64,000 bases of DNA from contig CANQLP010000004.1 in assembly GCA_947624725.1 (NCBI GenBank), positions 29,841-93,840 of the forward strand. The letters are read 5' to 3'. Numbering within the stretch: the stretch's first letter is position 1; the number at the start of each line of letters is the position of its first letter. Both the position numbers and the translations under genes were made by a program. This document shows positions 9,017 to 18,263 of the stretch, in pieces. The notes below the pieces were generated by a model that saw only the letters and a program-made list of their open reading frames with translations, was not told where the DNA came from and did no database searches. This DNA is from an uncultured Clostridia bacterium (GTDB lineage: Bacteria > Bacillota_A > Clostridia > TANB77 > CAG-508).

Positions 9017-10209
9017 ATGGAAGTTACTCCAATAACAATAACGGAATTAAATAAATACATAAAAGATAAAATTGCAGGAGATGAATTTCTGCAAAGTGTA
9101 TATGTAAAAGGAGAAATATCAAATTTTAAGAATCATTATACAGGGCATATGTATTTTACACTTAAGGATGATAATTCTTTAATAAAATGCATAATGTTTA
9201 AGTCATTTGCAGAAAGACTTAAATTTCTTCCAAGAGATGGAATGAAAGTTGTAGTTTTTGGAACAGTTGCAGTATATGACAGAGATGGAGTTTATCAGAT
9301 ATATGTTAAAGCCATGAAGGAGGACGGTATAGGAGACCTTTATACGGCATATAATGAGCTTAAGGCAAAGCTTGAAAAAGAAGGTTTATTTGATCAAAAA
9401 TATAAAAAGCAGATTCCATTTATGCCAGAAAAAGTAGGTGTACTTACTTCTAAAACAGGTTCTGTAATTAGAGATATAATCAATGTTAGTACTAGGAGAA
9501 ATCCAAATGTATATATAAGACTATATCCTGTACCAGTACAAGGAGAAGGTGCAGGAGAAAAAATTGCAAATGCAATAAAAGTTATGAATGAAAAAAAATT
9601 AGCAGATGTTATAATTATTGCAAGAGGTGGAGGTTCACTTGAAGACCTGTGGCCATTTAATGAAGAAGTTGTTGCACGCGCAATTTTTGAATCTGAACTT
9701 CCGGTTATTTCTGCTGTTCGGACATGAGACAGATTTTACAATAGCTGATTTTGTAGCTGATTTAAGAGCACCAACACCATCTGCTGCAGCTGAACTTGCT
9801 GTGCCAGAAGTCAGCAAGATATTAGAAGGAATAACAAATTATCAAAACAGGTATAGAATAGCATTAAGAAAAAAGCTAGAATATATGAAATTACAATACG
9901 CAAAATGTATGGAAGCAAGATGCTTTAAAAATCCATTAGATAGAATAAATACAGAATATATTAATATCGACAATATGGTTAAGCAGATAATAAATACTAC
10001 ATCTAAGAAAATGATTATATTGAGGAAAGATTTGATTCGGACACATCACAAAATTAGATGCATTAAGCCCACTTAAAACTTTAGCCAGAGGATATAGTAT
10101 AACTAAAAAAGGAAATAAGGCTATAAACAGTGTTAAAGAATTAAAAGCAGGAGATAAAATTAGTATCAGATTTAGTGATGGAGAATTGCCAGCAGAAATC
10201 ATAGAATAA
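9017..10209 (+). CDS. xseA: Exodeoxyribonuclease VII large subunit, two CGG +1 shifts
   Basis: 396 residues after skips at C9719 and C10038. N-terminal OB-fold ([14 protein letters not shown] ... [10 protein letters not shown]), catalytic core with [30 protein letters not shown] and, only after the first skip, the hallmark [17 protein letters not shown]. The second skip restores [21 protein letters not shown]. The C-terminal beta barrel subunit tail follows. The enzyme degrades ssDNA with XseB, whose gene is 16 bases downstream. Confidence 0.93.
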
Positions 10210-10225
10210 GATAAAAGGAGTTTTT

Positions 10226-10456
10226 ATGGAAGAAATTAAATTTGAAGATGCAATAAAAAAATTAGAAGAAATTGCAAAAAAATTAGAAAGTGAAAATTTA
10301 GGCTTAGATGAAAGTGTAAAAGAGTTTGAAGAAGGAATGAAGCTTTCAAAGGTTTGCACAAAAATGCTAAATGATGCTGAAAAGAAGATAAATTTACTTA
10401 TTGATAATGATGGAGAAATTACAGAAGAAAACTTTTCAGTAGAACAAGAACAATAG
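10226..10456 (+). CDS. xseB: Exodeoxyribonuclease VII small subunit
   Basis: 76 residues, nearly all helical. Begins MEEIKFEDAIKKLEEIAKKL and carries LGLDESVKEFEEGMKLSKVC, the standard XseB pattern. It forms a complex with XseA for degradation of single-stranded DNA. Ribosome site aaaggag, 7 bases before ATG. No CGG in the gene. Confidence 0.92.
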   Translation: MEEIKFEDAIKKLEEIAKKLESENLGLDESVKEFEEGMKLSKVCTKMLNDAEKKINLLIDNDGEITEENFSVEQEQ

Positions 10457-10483
10457 AGAAAGAATAATGAAAAGGGGAAAAGT

Positions 10484-10925
10484 ATGAACGCACTATTGGA
10501 AATTGTGACAAGCAAATACATATATATGCCTTTACTTGTTTGGTTTTGTATTCAAACATTTAAAGTTATTTGGGATTTAGTTACGACAAAGAAATTTAAT
10601 TTTAAAAGAATACTTGGAGCACGGGGGAATGCCAAGTTCTCATTCGGCTGTTGCAATGTGCCTTGCAGTTTTAATTGGAAAGGCAGAAGGATTTGCAAGT
10701 CCTATTTTTGCTCTAAGTTTAATTTTTGCATTTGTCGTAATGTATGATGCAGCAGGAATTAGAAGAGCAGCTGGAAAGCAAGCACATCTGCTAAATAAAA
10801 TTATAAATACACCGGGACTTTCTACAATACAGGTACAAGAAAAGTTGGTAGAAGTATTAGGACATACACCAACACAAGTATTTGTAGGAGCAATAATTGG
10901 AATTATTGTAGGAATGGTATTTTAA
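10484..10925 (+). CDS. Divergent PAP2 family membrane protein (YuiD), one CGG +1 shift
   Basis: 146 residues after the skip at C10622 (GCA, C, GGG GGA). The joined sequence gives GAGGMPSSHSAVAMCLAVLIG, the divergent PAP2 phosphatase motif, followed by MYDAAGIRRAAGKQA and VLGHTPTQVFVGAIIG. Four to five membrane segments. The family is related to acid phosphatases of the PAP2 type, but substrate is unknown. It is the only site with GGG-GGA after the C. Confidence 0.88.
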
Positions 10926-10998
10926 AATTTACATAACTTGATTTTCCTGCAATTTTTTGGTATAATAAATATATAAAAAATTTGTAGGAGGATAAATA

Positions 10999-11325
10999 AT
11001 GGATAATATGAAAAAAGCAAGAAGACGGCATAACATTGCAGTAAGTAAGAGTCCTGAGCTGCATGATATCCAGAGCAATGCTATAAAGCAATTGGAATGG
11101 CATATCATATATAAGCTGAGGGAAACATTTGGACAAGACTCAGGCGTTACATACTACTGGGTTGAAAATCCATTGAAAATCCTCAAAGGATATGCGGCAG
11201 ACTTGGAGGTCGATTTGCCCTCTGAGGAGCTGGGTAAAACCAAAACTTATGTTGGTTTTGTTTGGGCAGAGTATGATGGTTCAATTCACATGAAACTTGA
11301 ATACTCTGAGCAGGTTAGTTTCTAA
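10999..11325 (+). CDS. Uncharacterised protein, compositionally foreign
   Basis: 108 residues, soluble, with aromatic-rich central part (YYWVENPLKILKGYAADLEV) and ending VGFVWAEYDGSIHMKLEYSE. No family recognised. GC and codon use (ctg, gag, ctc, gtc) are unlike neighbours. A single in-frame CGG is read as Arg at codon 10 (ARRRHN); a +1 skip there would meet a stop five codons later. Strong ribosome site (gtaggagg) and an immediate terminator make it a monocistronic unit. Likely acquired; also the right flank of yuiD. Confidence 0.55.
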   Translation: MDNMKKARRRHNIAVSKSPELHDIQSNAIKQLEWHIIYKLRETFGQDSGVTYYWVENPLKILKGYAADLEVDLPSEELGKTKTYVGFVWAEYDGSIHMKLEYSEQVSF

Positions 11326-11329
11326 CCAA

Positions 11330-11362
11330 AAAAGTCCCTAGCTTCGGCTAGGGACTTAAAAA
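11330..11362 (+). terminator. Terminator of 10999 gene
   Basis: aagtccctagc / gctagggactt stem with ttcg-type loop; flanked by A- and T-rich runs, so it may work in both directions. Confidence 0.8.
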
Positions 11363-11394
11363 ATATATATTGGTATTAAAATAAGGAAAAAAAC

Positions 11395-11423
11395 TTGACA
11401 AATATAAGGAAAAACTATAAAAT
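11395..11423 (+). promoter_or_regulatory. Promoter of the small ORF at 11464
   Basis: TTGACA at 11395-11400 and TAAAAT at 11418-11423 with a 17-base spacer. Confidence 0.55.
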
Positions 11424-11463
11424 AAGCTTATAAAGAATAGAAAAAATAATGGAGGAGCAGAAG

Positions 11464-11574
11464 ATGAAAACAGCAAACCCTTATGGCTGTAAGAGAGAGA
11501 GAGAGAGAGAGAGAGGAGCTTTAGGAGCAAATAAAGCTTTCATTTTCATGCTTTATAATAAGAAAAGAGGATAG
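11464..11574 (+). CDS. Small ORF carrying an (AG)12 tract, possible phase-variable peptide
   Basis: 36 codons: MKTANPYGCK, then alternating Arg-Glu from the dinucleotide tract, then GALGANKAFIFMLYNKKRG. It has a promoter, a strong ribosome site (ggaggagcag) 8 bases before ATG, and a terminator at its end, so it is a complete small transcription unit. Each gain or loss of one AG unit changes the frame. Whether the peptide is made is unknown; the transcript could instead be a small RNA. Confidence 0.4.
   Translation: MKTANPYGCKRERERERGALGANKAFIFMLYNKKRG
11492..11515 (+). repeat. (AG)12 dinucleotide microsatellite
   Basis: Twelve uninterrupted AG units within the 11464 ORF. It is the only long simple repeat in the window. 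Confidence 0.95.
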
Positions 11575-11600
11575 GTTTTAGTCAAAACCTATCCTCTTTG
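11563..11600. terminator. Bidirectional terminator between 11464 and 11611 genes
   Basis: aagaggataggtttt pairs with aaaacctatcctctt around a 4-base loop; serves the convergent ends of the small ORF and the minus-strand gene. Confidence 0.75.
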
Positions 11601-11610
11601 TGTTATTTTA

Positions 11611-12207
11611 CTATACTGTAACCCAGTCATCTCCAAATAGGAGTCTACCATTTTCACCAGTCCCGAGTATGCAAGGAACATCAATCCCAAGTGCTTCACA
11701 GCACTCCTCAAGATTTTCGATGTAGCAGTGGTATACACAACCTTCATGAATTACATAAAGATCGCTAGGTATCCCATAACCACTACCGGAAGTGCGTACC
11801 CGAACTATGGCATCAGTTAATGGAGCTTTCAGAAGTACGCAGTCCCAAAAACCGATGCGTCCAGCAGCTCCATCTGCACCGTTACCTCGAGCAAGAACTT
11901 TAAATTGTTCTTGCTGTTTGGAAAGGACCTTAATAGTTCCATTACCACGTCTTGTATATGCACCTTCTGCAGACAACATCATATATAAAGTAGTGGTATC
12001 AGTCTGCCGAATAATTCGTGGTCTTCCACTTTTGGTAGTACCGATTGAGATGCTAGAATTTAATCCTTCGTTGACGATGGTATCCTTTGGACAAGTCAAA
12101 GCCATAAATCTCCGACCACGACCTATCTCCCCCATTCCAACTTGGTAGATGGTGCCAAAATCGAGAGCTCTTTCTTCTGCAACAAGTCTTTTGTTTGAAA
12201 ATAACAT
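11611..12207 (-). CDS. Uncharacterised protein, compositionally foreign
   Basis: 198 residues from the ATG at 12207, chosen because aaaggag lies 7 bases before it on the minus strand; an earlier ATG at 12225 overlaps that site. Glycine- and arginine-rich beta-type sequence (GMGEIGRGRRFMALTC, GNGADGAAGRIGFWDC), Cys-containing C-terminal half (YHCYIENLEECCEALGID). No family recognised. Three in-frame CGG codons read as Arg (GRGRRF, IIRQTD, IVRVRT), which argues for recent origin outside the native code usage. Own leader hairpin and terminator. Confidence 0.55.
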   Translation of the reverse strand: MLFSNKRLVAEERALDFGTIYQVGMGEIGRGRRFMALTCPKDTIVNEGLNSSISIGTTKSGRPRIIRQTDTTTLYMMLSAEGAYTRRGNGTIKVLSKQQEQFKVLARGNGADGAAGRIGFWDCVLLKAPLTDAIVRVRTSGSGYGIPSDLYVIHEGCVYHCYIENLEECCEALGIDVPCILGTGENGRLLFGDDWVTV

Positions 12208-12252
12208 AATGTTCTCCTTTCTCATGTGCCTTTGCTTAAGCTAAAATGTAGC

Positions 12253-12283
12253 TTTAGCTAGTGCAATCGCACTATAGCTAAAA
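12253..12283 (-). promoter_or_regulatory. Leader hairpin of the 11611 gene
   Basis: tttagcta-gtgc and gcac-tatagctaaa pair closely around a 4-base loop, between the promoter region (tataat on the minus strand near 12290) and the start at 12207. Confidence 0.45.
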
Positions 12284-12464
12284 TATTATATGGTTTCCAT
12301 AATTATATTTTAACATAGGAATGAACATATGTAAAATTAATAGTTCTAATATTTATTATTAGAACCACTTATAATTATATCTTTGAATAATTTTAGTTAG
12401 TTATAATATGAAAAATAGCAAGATAAAAAAACAAAAGAAAAATAAATCATGGAGGATAACTTAA

Positions 12465-13958
12465 ATGAAAATAGTTTTTTGTGGACCGCCTCACTCAGGT
12501 AAAAGTGTATTTATTGCAAACCTTATAGATAAGATGCCAACAGATGCGTATACAATTATTAGAGCATGCCCTGATGGTGAGGGAACATGGAGCAATAATA
12601 AAAATCAGGAAGAAACTAGTATAGTGAGAAAAAAGGGAAAATTTACTAATAGTTTTATAGAAGATAGTTGCAAAGCAATAGAAAACCAAAATAATAAAAT
12701 TGTATTAGTTGATGTTGGCGGAGTAATGTCAAAGGAAAATGAACAAGTTTTTAAACATTGTGATAGCTTTGTTGTTTTAAGTAGTGATGAAAAAAAGAAA
12801 CAAGATTGGTTAGAATTTGGGCAAGGACTTGGACTAGAATGTATTGGATGTATAGATTCAAGTTTAGATGGACAAGAAGAAATATATTCAAGAACACCAT
12901 ATGTTAAAGGAAGAATAGTAGGATTAGAAAGAGGAGAACTGTTAGAAAATTCTCCAATAATAAATGCAATTACCTCAGATATTATTCAAAAAAGTAAATA
13001 TGGGAAAAAAGAAGAAAATATAGATGATGAATATAGTGGAATGTTAATTGATGATACAAATTTAGGATTTGAATTAGGATATGGAAAAGAAATTTTTACA
13101 GAAGATGGAATACCTGTAAAAAAAGTAAGATGGGATGAAAGTGCGTTACCAGAAATATATAAATATGTACAAGAGAAAGTAAATTCAAGGCAACCTATAA
13201 AAATAAATGGAATTAGAGCAAATTTTATTTTATGTGCTATATGTAAAGCTGCTAAAAAACAGGGAGAAGAAGATATAAGTACCTATGATATAAGAACAAA
13301 ATCTTACATCCCAATAAAAAACATACCGAAGAAAAAAGGAATAAAACAAGCAGAGGGTTTAAAATATAATATTATTGAAAATAAAGAAAATGTTTTTATG
13401 GACATAGATATAATAAAAGAAAGTTATTCATTAGAGGATTATGAGAAATGTGTTTTACCACAAATAAAGAAAAATAAAAAACTCTATTTATCTGGAAGAA
13501 TGCCACTTTGGTTACTAGCTTCAATAAGTAGTAGTTATGATGCAAGTAAAATCTTTACGTTTCAACCAGGGAAAGGCTTTACTTGTATATCATCAATGGA
13601 TGAAAAAGAGACAGGAATGCTTGTAGATGGTGTAGAAGGGATTAATATAAATAAGTATTATGAAGATAAAAAAGGAAAAAACGAAGCAAAACTACCTGCT
13701 GTTATGGAAAAACAAAGTATTTTGTCAAAATTAAAGGGATGGATTGTAAAATTGCAAATAAGTAAAGAAAAAACAGAATATTTAGATAATACAATTAAAT
13801 CTAATATATTGATGAAAACACAAAATATATTAAATAGCCAAAAAATATATAGAGAAACATTACAAAAAAATACTTTAAAAGAAATAAGAATAAGTGAACA
13901 ATATTCAATTTCAAATTTAAATAGTAAAGAAATATCAGGTACAGAATTAGGTGGATAA
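12465..13958 (+). CDS. P-loop NTPase fused to two Csx3-like domains
   Basis: 497 residues. Residues 1-185 are a P-loop domain: GPPHSGKS at 7-14, then IIRACPDGEGTW and an acidic strand IVLVDVGGV resembling Walker B, as in the AAA/kinase domain found fused to Csx3. Two Csx3-type repeats follow: about 225-285 (VNSRQPIKINGIRANFILCA) and 330-385 (KLYLSGRMPLWLLASISSSY ... FQPGKGFTC). Csx3/Crn3 degrades cyclic oligoadenylate in type III CRISPR. The catalytic His of Csx3 seems lost in both repeats, so they may only bind ligand. The C-terminal 100 residues are helical. First gene of an operon with a LysR regulator (gap of 1 base) and a tandem Csx3; no CRISPR array or cas gene is in the window. Confidence 0.7.
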   Translation: MKIVFCGPPHSGKSVFIANLIDKMPTDAYTIIRACPDGEGTWSNNKNQEETSIVRKKGKFTNSFIEDSCKAIENQNNKIVLVDVGGVMSKENEQVFKHCDSFVVLSSDEKKKQDWLEFGQGLGLECIGCIDSSLDGQEEIYSRTPYVKGRIVGLERGELLENSPIINAITSDIIQKSKYGKKEENIDDEYSGMLIDDTNLGFELGYGKEIFTEDGIPVKKVRWDESALPEIYKYVQEKVNSRQPIKINGIRANFILCAICKAAKKQGEEDISTYDIRTKSYIPIKNIPKKKGIKQAEGLKYNIIENKENVFMDIDIIKESYSLEDYEKCVLPQIKKNKKLYLSGRMPLWLLASISSSYDASKIFTFQPGKGFTCISSMDEKETGMLVDGVEGININKYYEDKKGKNEAKLPAVMEKQSILSKLKGWIVKLQISKEKTEYLDNTIKSNILMKTQNILNSQKIYRETLQKNTLKEIRISEQYSISNLNSKEISGTELGG

Positions 13959-13959
13959 T

Positions 13960-14853
13960 ATGAATACAGATTTAGAATTATATAGAATATTTTGCGAAGT
14001 AGTAAAATATAAAAACATATCAAAAACTGCAGAAAGTATGTATATATCACAATCAGCAATAACACAATCTATACAAAAACTAGAAACTACATTAGGTGGA
14101 AAAGTTTTTTATAGAAATAAAAATGGAGTTGAATTGACAGAAGAAGGCGAAAAACTATATGAATATATCAAAGATAGCATTGAGACTATGAATAATGCAG
14201 AAAATATATTTTCAAAATATATTAATTTGGAGAAGGGAAAAATAAGAATAGGTGGAGGAAATTCCTTAATATTGTCTTTGATAATTGAACCATTTTTAAC
14301 TTTTATTAAAAAATATCCTAATATAGATGTTACAATTAATAGTGGAATAACGGATGTTTTAATGCAAAAATTGACGAATGGGGAATTAGATATAGTTGTA
14401 TTAAATTTACCATATAAAGACAAAAAATATTCTAATATTGAAATAGTGCCATTAAAAAAATCATGTTATTGTTTTTTTGCAAGTAAACAATATGTTAAAG
14501 AACATCCTATAAAAAATATTAAAGATATAGAAAATTATACATTAATATTACCTAAAGCACCAGCATCAAAGAAGAAGATTTTAGATGATTATAGTAGTAA
14601 AGAAAATCTACAATTAAATGCAAACTATGAAGTATCTAGTTCTTCAATAATGAAAAGGTTAGTTTTAAATAATATAGGAATTGGCTTTACAAAGTTAGAA
14701 AATATAGAAGAATGTAAAGATAATATTGAGATTATACAGAAAATTGAGGATGACACAATTAAGGAAGGAATTGCAACTTTAAAGAAAAGAATGTCTAACA
14801 AAGCAACTTTAGAATTGGTTAAAGAAATAAAAGAGTACTATAAGCAAAACTAA
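13960..14853 (+). CDS. LysR family transcriptional regulator
   Basis: 297 residues. Winged helix at residues 1-62 (LYRIFCEVVKYKNISKTAE, SQSAITQSIQKLE, GVELTEEGEKLYEY) and a LysR ligand domain from about residue 88 (GKIRIGGGNSLILSLIIEPF). ATG 13960 starts 1 base after the stop of the P-loop/Csx3 gene, with aggtgg as ribosome site, so it is translationally coupled and probably regulates this operon. The ligand is unknown. Confidence 0.88.
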   Translation: MNTDLELYRIFCEVVKYKNISKTAESMYISQSAITQSIQKLETTLGGKVFYRNKNGVELTEEGEKLYEYIKDSIETMNNAENIFSKYINLEKGKIRIGGGNSLILSLIIEPFLTFIKKYPNIDVTINSGITDVLMQKLTNGELDIVVLNLPYKDKKYSNIEIVPLKKSCYCFFASKQYVKEHPIKNIKDIENYTLILPKAPASKKKILDDYSSKENLQLNANYEVSSSSIMKRLVLNNIGIGFTKLENIEECKDNIEIIQKIEDDTIKEGIATLKKRMSNKATLELVKEIKEYYKQN

Positions 14854-14938
14854 TAGATAACATTATAATTATTAATTTTACATAACATAAAAATTATTAT
14901 ATAATTTATTCAAGGGTTGAATAAGGAAAGGATGGAAA

Positions 14939-15421
14939 ATGTTACAGTTATATAGAAAATTATTAGAAATGGAATCAGTTGCATCACTAAAATTAGAACA
15001 AGATAGGAAAGCTCTGGATATGGTAAGGAAAACTTTATATCAAGAAAAAGATTTTATAATAGATAGGCTAATAACTTATTTGAAAAGAGAATTAGATATT
15101 GATTATTATAAATATAAGATTGTTGATATAGATGGCAATGTGGCAGATATAATAGTAAAGCAAAATAGTAAAATTTTTAAAGAAAATGTAGAAAACAAAG
15201 AATTTCTAAACTTTAATGTTGAAGAATTGATTGATAGTAGAATGTTTGATAATAAAGATGAAATAATTATAACAGATTTAAATTTTGATGAAAATTTACT
15301 GAATCTAGGTTATCTTTGTGATTCTTTAAATTATAACTATTTGTCATATTCTGAAGAGATAAAGGATAAACTTACTACATTTATTAATTATGTTATAAAT
15401 AAAAATATTTATAAAAAGTAA
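14939..15421 (+). CDS. Uncharacterised protein of the Csx3 island
   Basis: 160 residues, no membrane segment. The first 45 residues are helical and charged; the middle has DIDYYKYKIVDIDGNVADII (beta-type), and the C-terminal half alternates acidic patches and aromatic residues. Ribosome site ggaaagg 5 bases before ATG. It sits between the LysR gene and the tandem Csx3 gene in the same direction, suggesting a shared process. No family recognised. Confidence 0.55.
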   Translation: MLQLYRKLLEMESVASLKLEQDRKALDMVRKTLYQEKDFIIDRLITYLKRELDIDYYKYKIVDIDGNVADIIVKQNSKIFKENVENKEFLNFNVEELIDSRMFDNKDEIIITDLNFDENLLNLGYLCDSLNYNYLSYSEEIKDKLTTFINYVINKNIYKK

Positions 15422-15470
15422 ACACATAAGATGAAAAAATGATAAAGGATAAAAAATGGAGGTAGAAAAA

Positions 15471-16205
15471 ATGGAAGAAAATCAAGAAGTTTATACTATT
15501 GATACAAAAGAATTAGCTAATAAATTAGGAATAGAACCACAAAAGAGAACATTAGGAAATGGAAGAGTTGTAGAACAAGTAGTTTGGACACAAGAATATT
15601 TATTAAAAGCAGTTAAAGAAATTAAACATTTATCAGCAGAAGCAAAACCAGTAAGAATAGATGGACCTGCTCCTGCATGGTTAGTATCAGCTCTTACACA
15701 TGCAGTACATCCTTCACCAGTTAGTGTATATGTACCACAGATAGGAAAAGATGTAGCTGTTGGAGGTTTAAGACACGGAGAACCAAATCCAGAAGGCGAA
15801 GTAAAATTTAAAACAACAGAAAAAGGAGATAGTGTTTTAATAGAGTTTGAAATGGATTTACCAGATGGAGTTGATACTTATGATGAAAATAATTTATCAA
15901 AAGTTGTAGTACCAGAAGTTTCAAATGGTAAAGCAGTATATATATCAGGTAGAGGACCTAACTATTTAACAGTATCTATAGCTGAAGCATATGCTCATAC
16001 TAATAGTAGTGTATCTTTAAACCAACCAGGAACTGGATATACATGTTCAATTACTCATAGTAGAGCAAAGAAACTTGGTGACTTAACAAAAGATCCTCTA
16101 ATGCAAGAAGAAATTAAAGAACAATTAGTGGCTTCAAAAGAGAATGAAATACAAGAACAATCTCAAAATAAAGAACCTGAAACAAAAGAAGAACCTACAT
16201 TGTAG
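15471..16205 (+). CDS. Tandem Csx3-like protein
   Basis: 244 residues from ATG 15471, correctly spaced from ggaggt (ATG 15456 overlaps that site). Two Csx3-type repeats: about 55-105 (VRIDGPAPAWLVSALTHAV, HPSPVSVYVPQIGKDVAV) and 160-215 (AVYISGRGPNYLTVSIAEAY, NQPGTGYTCSITHSRAKKLG). The second keeps the His and Asp spacing of Csx3 (THSRAKKLGD), so it could still act on cyclic oligonucleotides. The tail is Gln/Glu-rich and probably disordered. In known biology Csx3 is a cA4 ring nuclease; here it has no CRISPR neighbour. Confidence 0.7.
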   Translation: MEENQEVYTIDTKELANKLGIEPQKRTLGNGRVVEQVVWTQEYLLKAVKEIKHLSAEAKPVRIDGPAPAWLVSALTHAVHPSPVSVYVPQIGKDVAVGGLRHGEPNPEGEVKFKTTEKGDSVLIEFEMDLPDGVDTYDENNLSKVVVPEVSNGKAVYISGRGPNYLTVSIAEAYAHTNSSVSLNQPGTGYTCSITHSRAKKLGDLTKDPLMQEEIKEQLVASKENEIQEQSQNKEPETKEEPTL

Positions 16206-16274
16206 TGGTAAAAAACTTTATTAAGAGGAGAATAATAATAATAAGTATGAATATAAAATTCATATAATTTCTAC

Positions 16275-16304
16275 TTGACAATTCGAGAGTTAAGAATATA
16301 TAAT
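16275..16304 (+). promoter_or_regulatory. fhs promoter
   Basis: TTGACA 16275-16280, 18-base spacer, TATAAT 16299-16304, just before the riboswitch. Confidence 0.75.
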
Positions 16305-16310
16305 AAGAAT

Positions 16311-16384
16311 GTAAATTGCTGGCGAAAATGCGTGAATTAACACGAGGGCAATTTACAAATATGTAGCCGATCGCCTGGGCAATT
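16311..16384 (+). ncRNA. ZTP (pfl) riboswitch
   Basis: P1 stem gtaaattgc / gcaatttac encloses a GGCGAAAATGCGTG-type internal region, and downstream is the highly conserved ccgatcgcctgggca box of pfl RNAs. It precedes fhs, a classic one-carbon target. Binding of ZTP/ZMP, which accumulates when 10-formyl-THF is scarce, should disrupt the overlapping terminator and turn on the gene. Confidence 0.85.
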
Positions 16385-16413
16385 CTTTATGAAAGATAAG
16401 AATTGTCCTTTTT
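16377..16413 (+). terminator. Riboswitch-controlled terminator
   Basis: gggcaattctt / aagaattgtcc stem followed by five T; its left arm overlaps the gggca of the aptamer, giving the off-state. Confidence 0.8.
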
Positions 16414-16447
16414 GATTTTTCGGTGCAAAAAATGGAGGTTTAGAAAT

Positions 16448-18110
16448 ATGAGTGATATTGAAATCGCAAGAAATGCAAAACTAAAAGACATAAGAGAAGT
16501 TGCAAAAGGTATTGGACTAAATGAAGATGAAGTAGAAAGCTATGGAAAATATAAAGCGAAAATAACAGAAGATGCTTTTAAAAGATTAGAAGGAAGAAAA
16601 AATGGAAAACTAGTATTAGTTACAGCCATTAATCCAACTCCCCTTGGAGAAGGAAAAACTACTATGTCAATAGGTCTTGCAGATGGCTTAAGAAAAATTG
16701 GTAAAAATTCAATACTTGCTTTAAGAGAACCTTCACTTCGGACCAGTATTTGGAATAAAAGGTGGAGCAACAGGTGGAGGATATGTACAAATTGCTCCAA
16801 TGGAAGATATAAATTTACATTTTACAGGAGATATACATGCAATGACTGCTGCAAATAACTTACTTGCAGCTATGATAGACAATCATATATTTAGTGGAAA
16901 TGAATTAAAATTCAAAAGAGTTGTTTGGAAAAGATGCTTAGACTTAAATGATAGACAACTTCGTAAGATTAAATGTGGTTTATCAGGGGAAAAGGGCATG
17001 GTAGAAAGAGAAGATGGATTTGATATAACTGTTGCATCAGAGATAATGGCAATTCTTTGTCTTTCTAAAGACCTAAAAGATTTAAAAGCAAGACTTGGTA
17101 GAATAATAGTCGGTTATGATGAAAATGATAAACCAATAACAGCAAGTCAATTAAAAGCAGAGGGAAGTTTAGCAGTACTTTTGAAAGATGCAATAAATCC
17201 AAATCTAGTACAAAGTCTTGAAAATACACCAGCAATAGTTCATGGTGGACCTTTTGCAAATATTGCACATGGTTGTAACTCAATAAGAGCTACAAAACTT
17301 GCCCTAAAACTTGGAGATTATTGTATTACAGAAGCAGGTTTCGGTGCAGACTTAGGAGCAGAGAAGTTCTTAGATATTAAATGTAGAGAAGCAGGACTTA
17401 CTCCTGATGCTGTTGTTTGCGTTGCAACAATGCGTGCTCTTAAATATCACGGTGGTGCTAAAAAAGAAGAAGTTCAAGAAGAAAATATGGAAGCACTAGA
17501 AAAAGGAATGCACAATTTATTAAGACACATTGATAATTTAAAGAATAAATTTGGTTTAAATGTAATTGTTGCAATTAATAGATTTACAACAGATACAGAA
17601 AGAGAAATAGACTATTTACAAAGTAAATTAAAGGAATATGGAATTAACATGAGTTTAGTTGAAGCTTGGGCAAAAGGAGGAGCTGGAGCAACAGATTTGG
17701 CTGAAAAAGTAGTTAAACTTTGCGAAGAAAAAGAAGACTTTAAATTTACATATGAATTAAATGAAGAAATAGAAGAAAAAATTAGAAAAGTTGCAACAAA
17801 GATTTATGGGGCAGAAGATGTAGAATTTTCAGATGAAGCAAAAGAAACAATTGCAGAGATTAAAAAATTGGGATTTGGAAACTTACCAGTTTGTATTGCA
17901 AAAACTCAATATTCTTTCTCAGATGACCCTAAAAATCTAGAATGTACAGAGCCATTTAACCTACATGTAAGAGAGGTTATCTTAAAGGCTGGCGCAGGAT
18001 TTGTAGTTGCAATTACAGGAAAGATAATGACAATGCCAGGACTTCCAAAAGTTCCAGCAGCAGAAGGAATTGATATTGATGAAGATGGAAATATTGTAGG
18101 AATATTCTAA
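16448..18110 (+). CDS. fhs: Formate-tetrahydrofolate ligase, one CGG +1 shift
   Basis: 553 residues after the skip at C16739. ATP-dependent synthesis of 10-formyl-THF in one-carbon metabolism. P-loop-like TPLGEGKTTMSIGLADG near residue 66; the skip restores LREPSLGPVFGIKGGATGGG, a core family motif; later FTGDIHAMTAANNLLAAMID and PALKYHGG-type region. Unshifted reading terminates after 40 residues of wrong sequence. Controlled by the ZTP riboswitch just upstream. Confidence 0.95.
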
Positions 18111-18263
18111 AGCTTTATAGGTTTAAAATAGATATGACAGAGTAGATGAAAAAGTAAATAATATGTAAAAAAATGACAATTTTGTTGTAATTTAGTTATT
18201 TATAAAGTATAATGTATCTATCCTTTTCATAAAGGAAAACTTTAATGAAGGGGGTGATGCTGT

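Noticed and set aside
12465..16205. Type III CRISPR locus around the Csx3 genes
   Set aside because: No repeat array and no Cas10, Csm or Cmr genes within the window.
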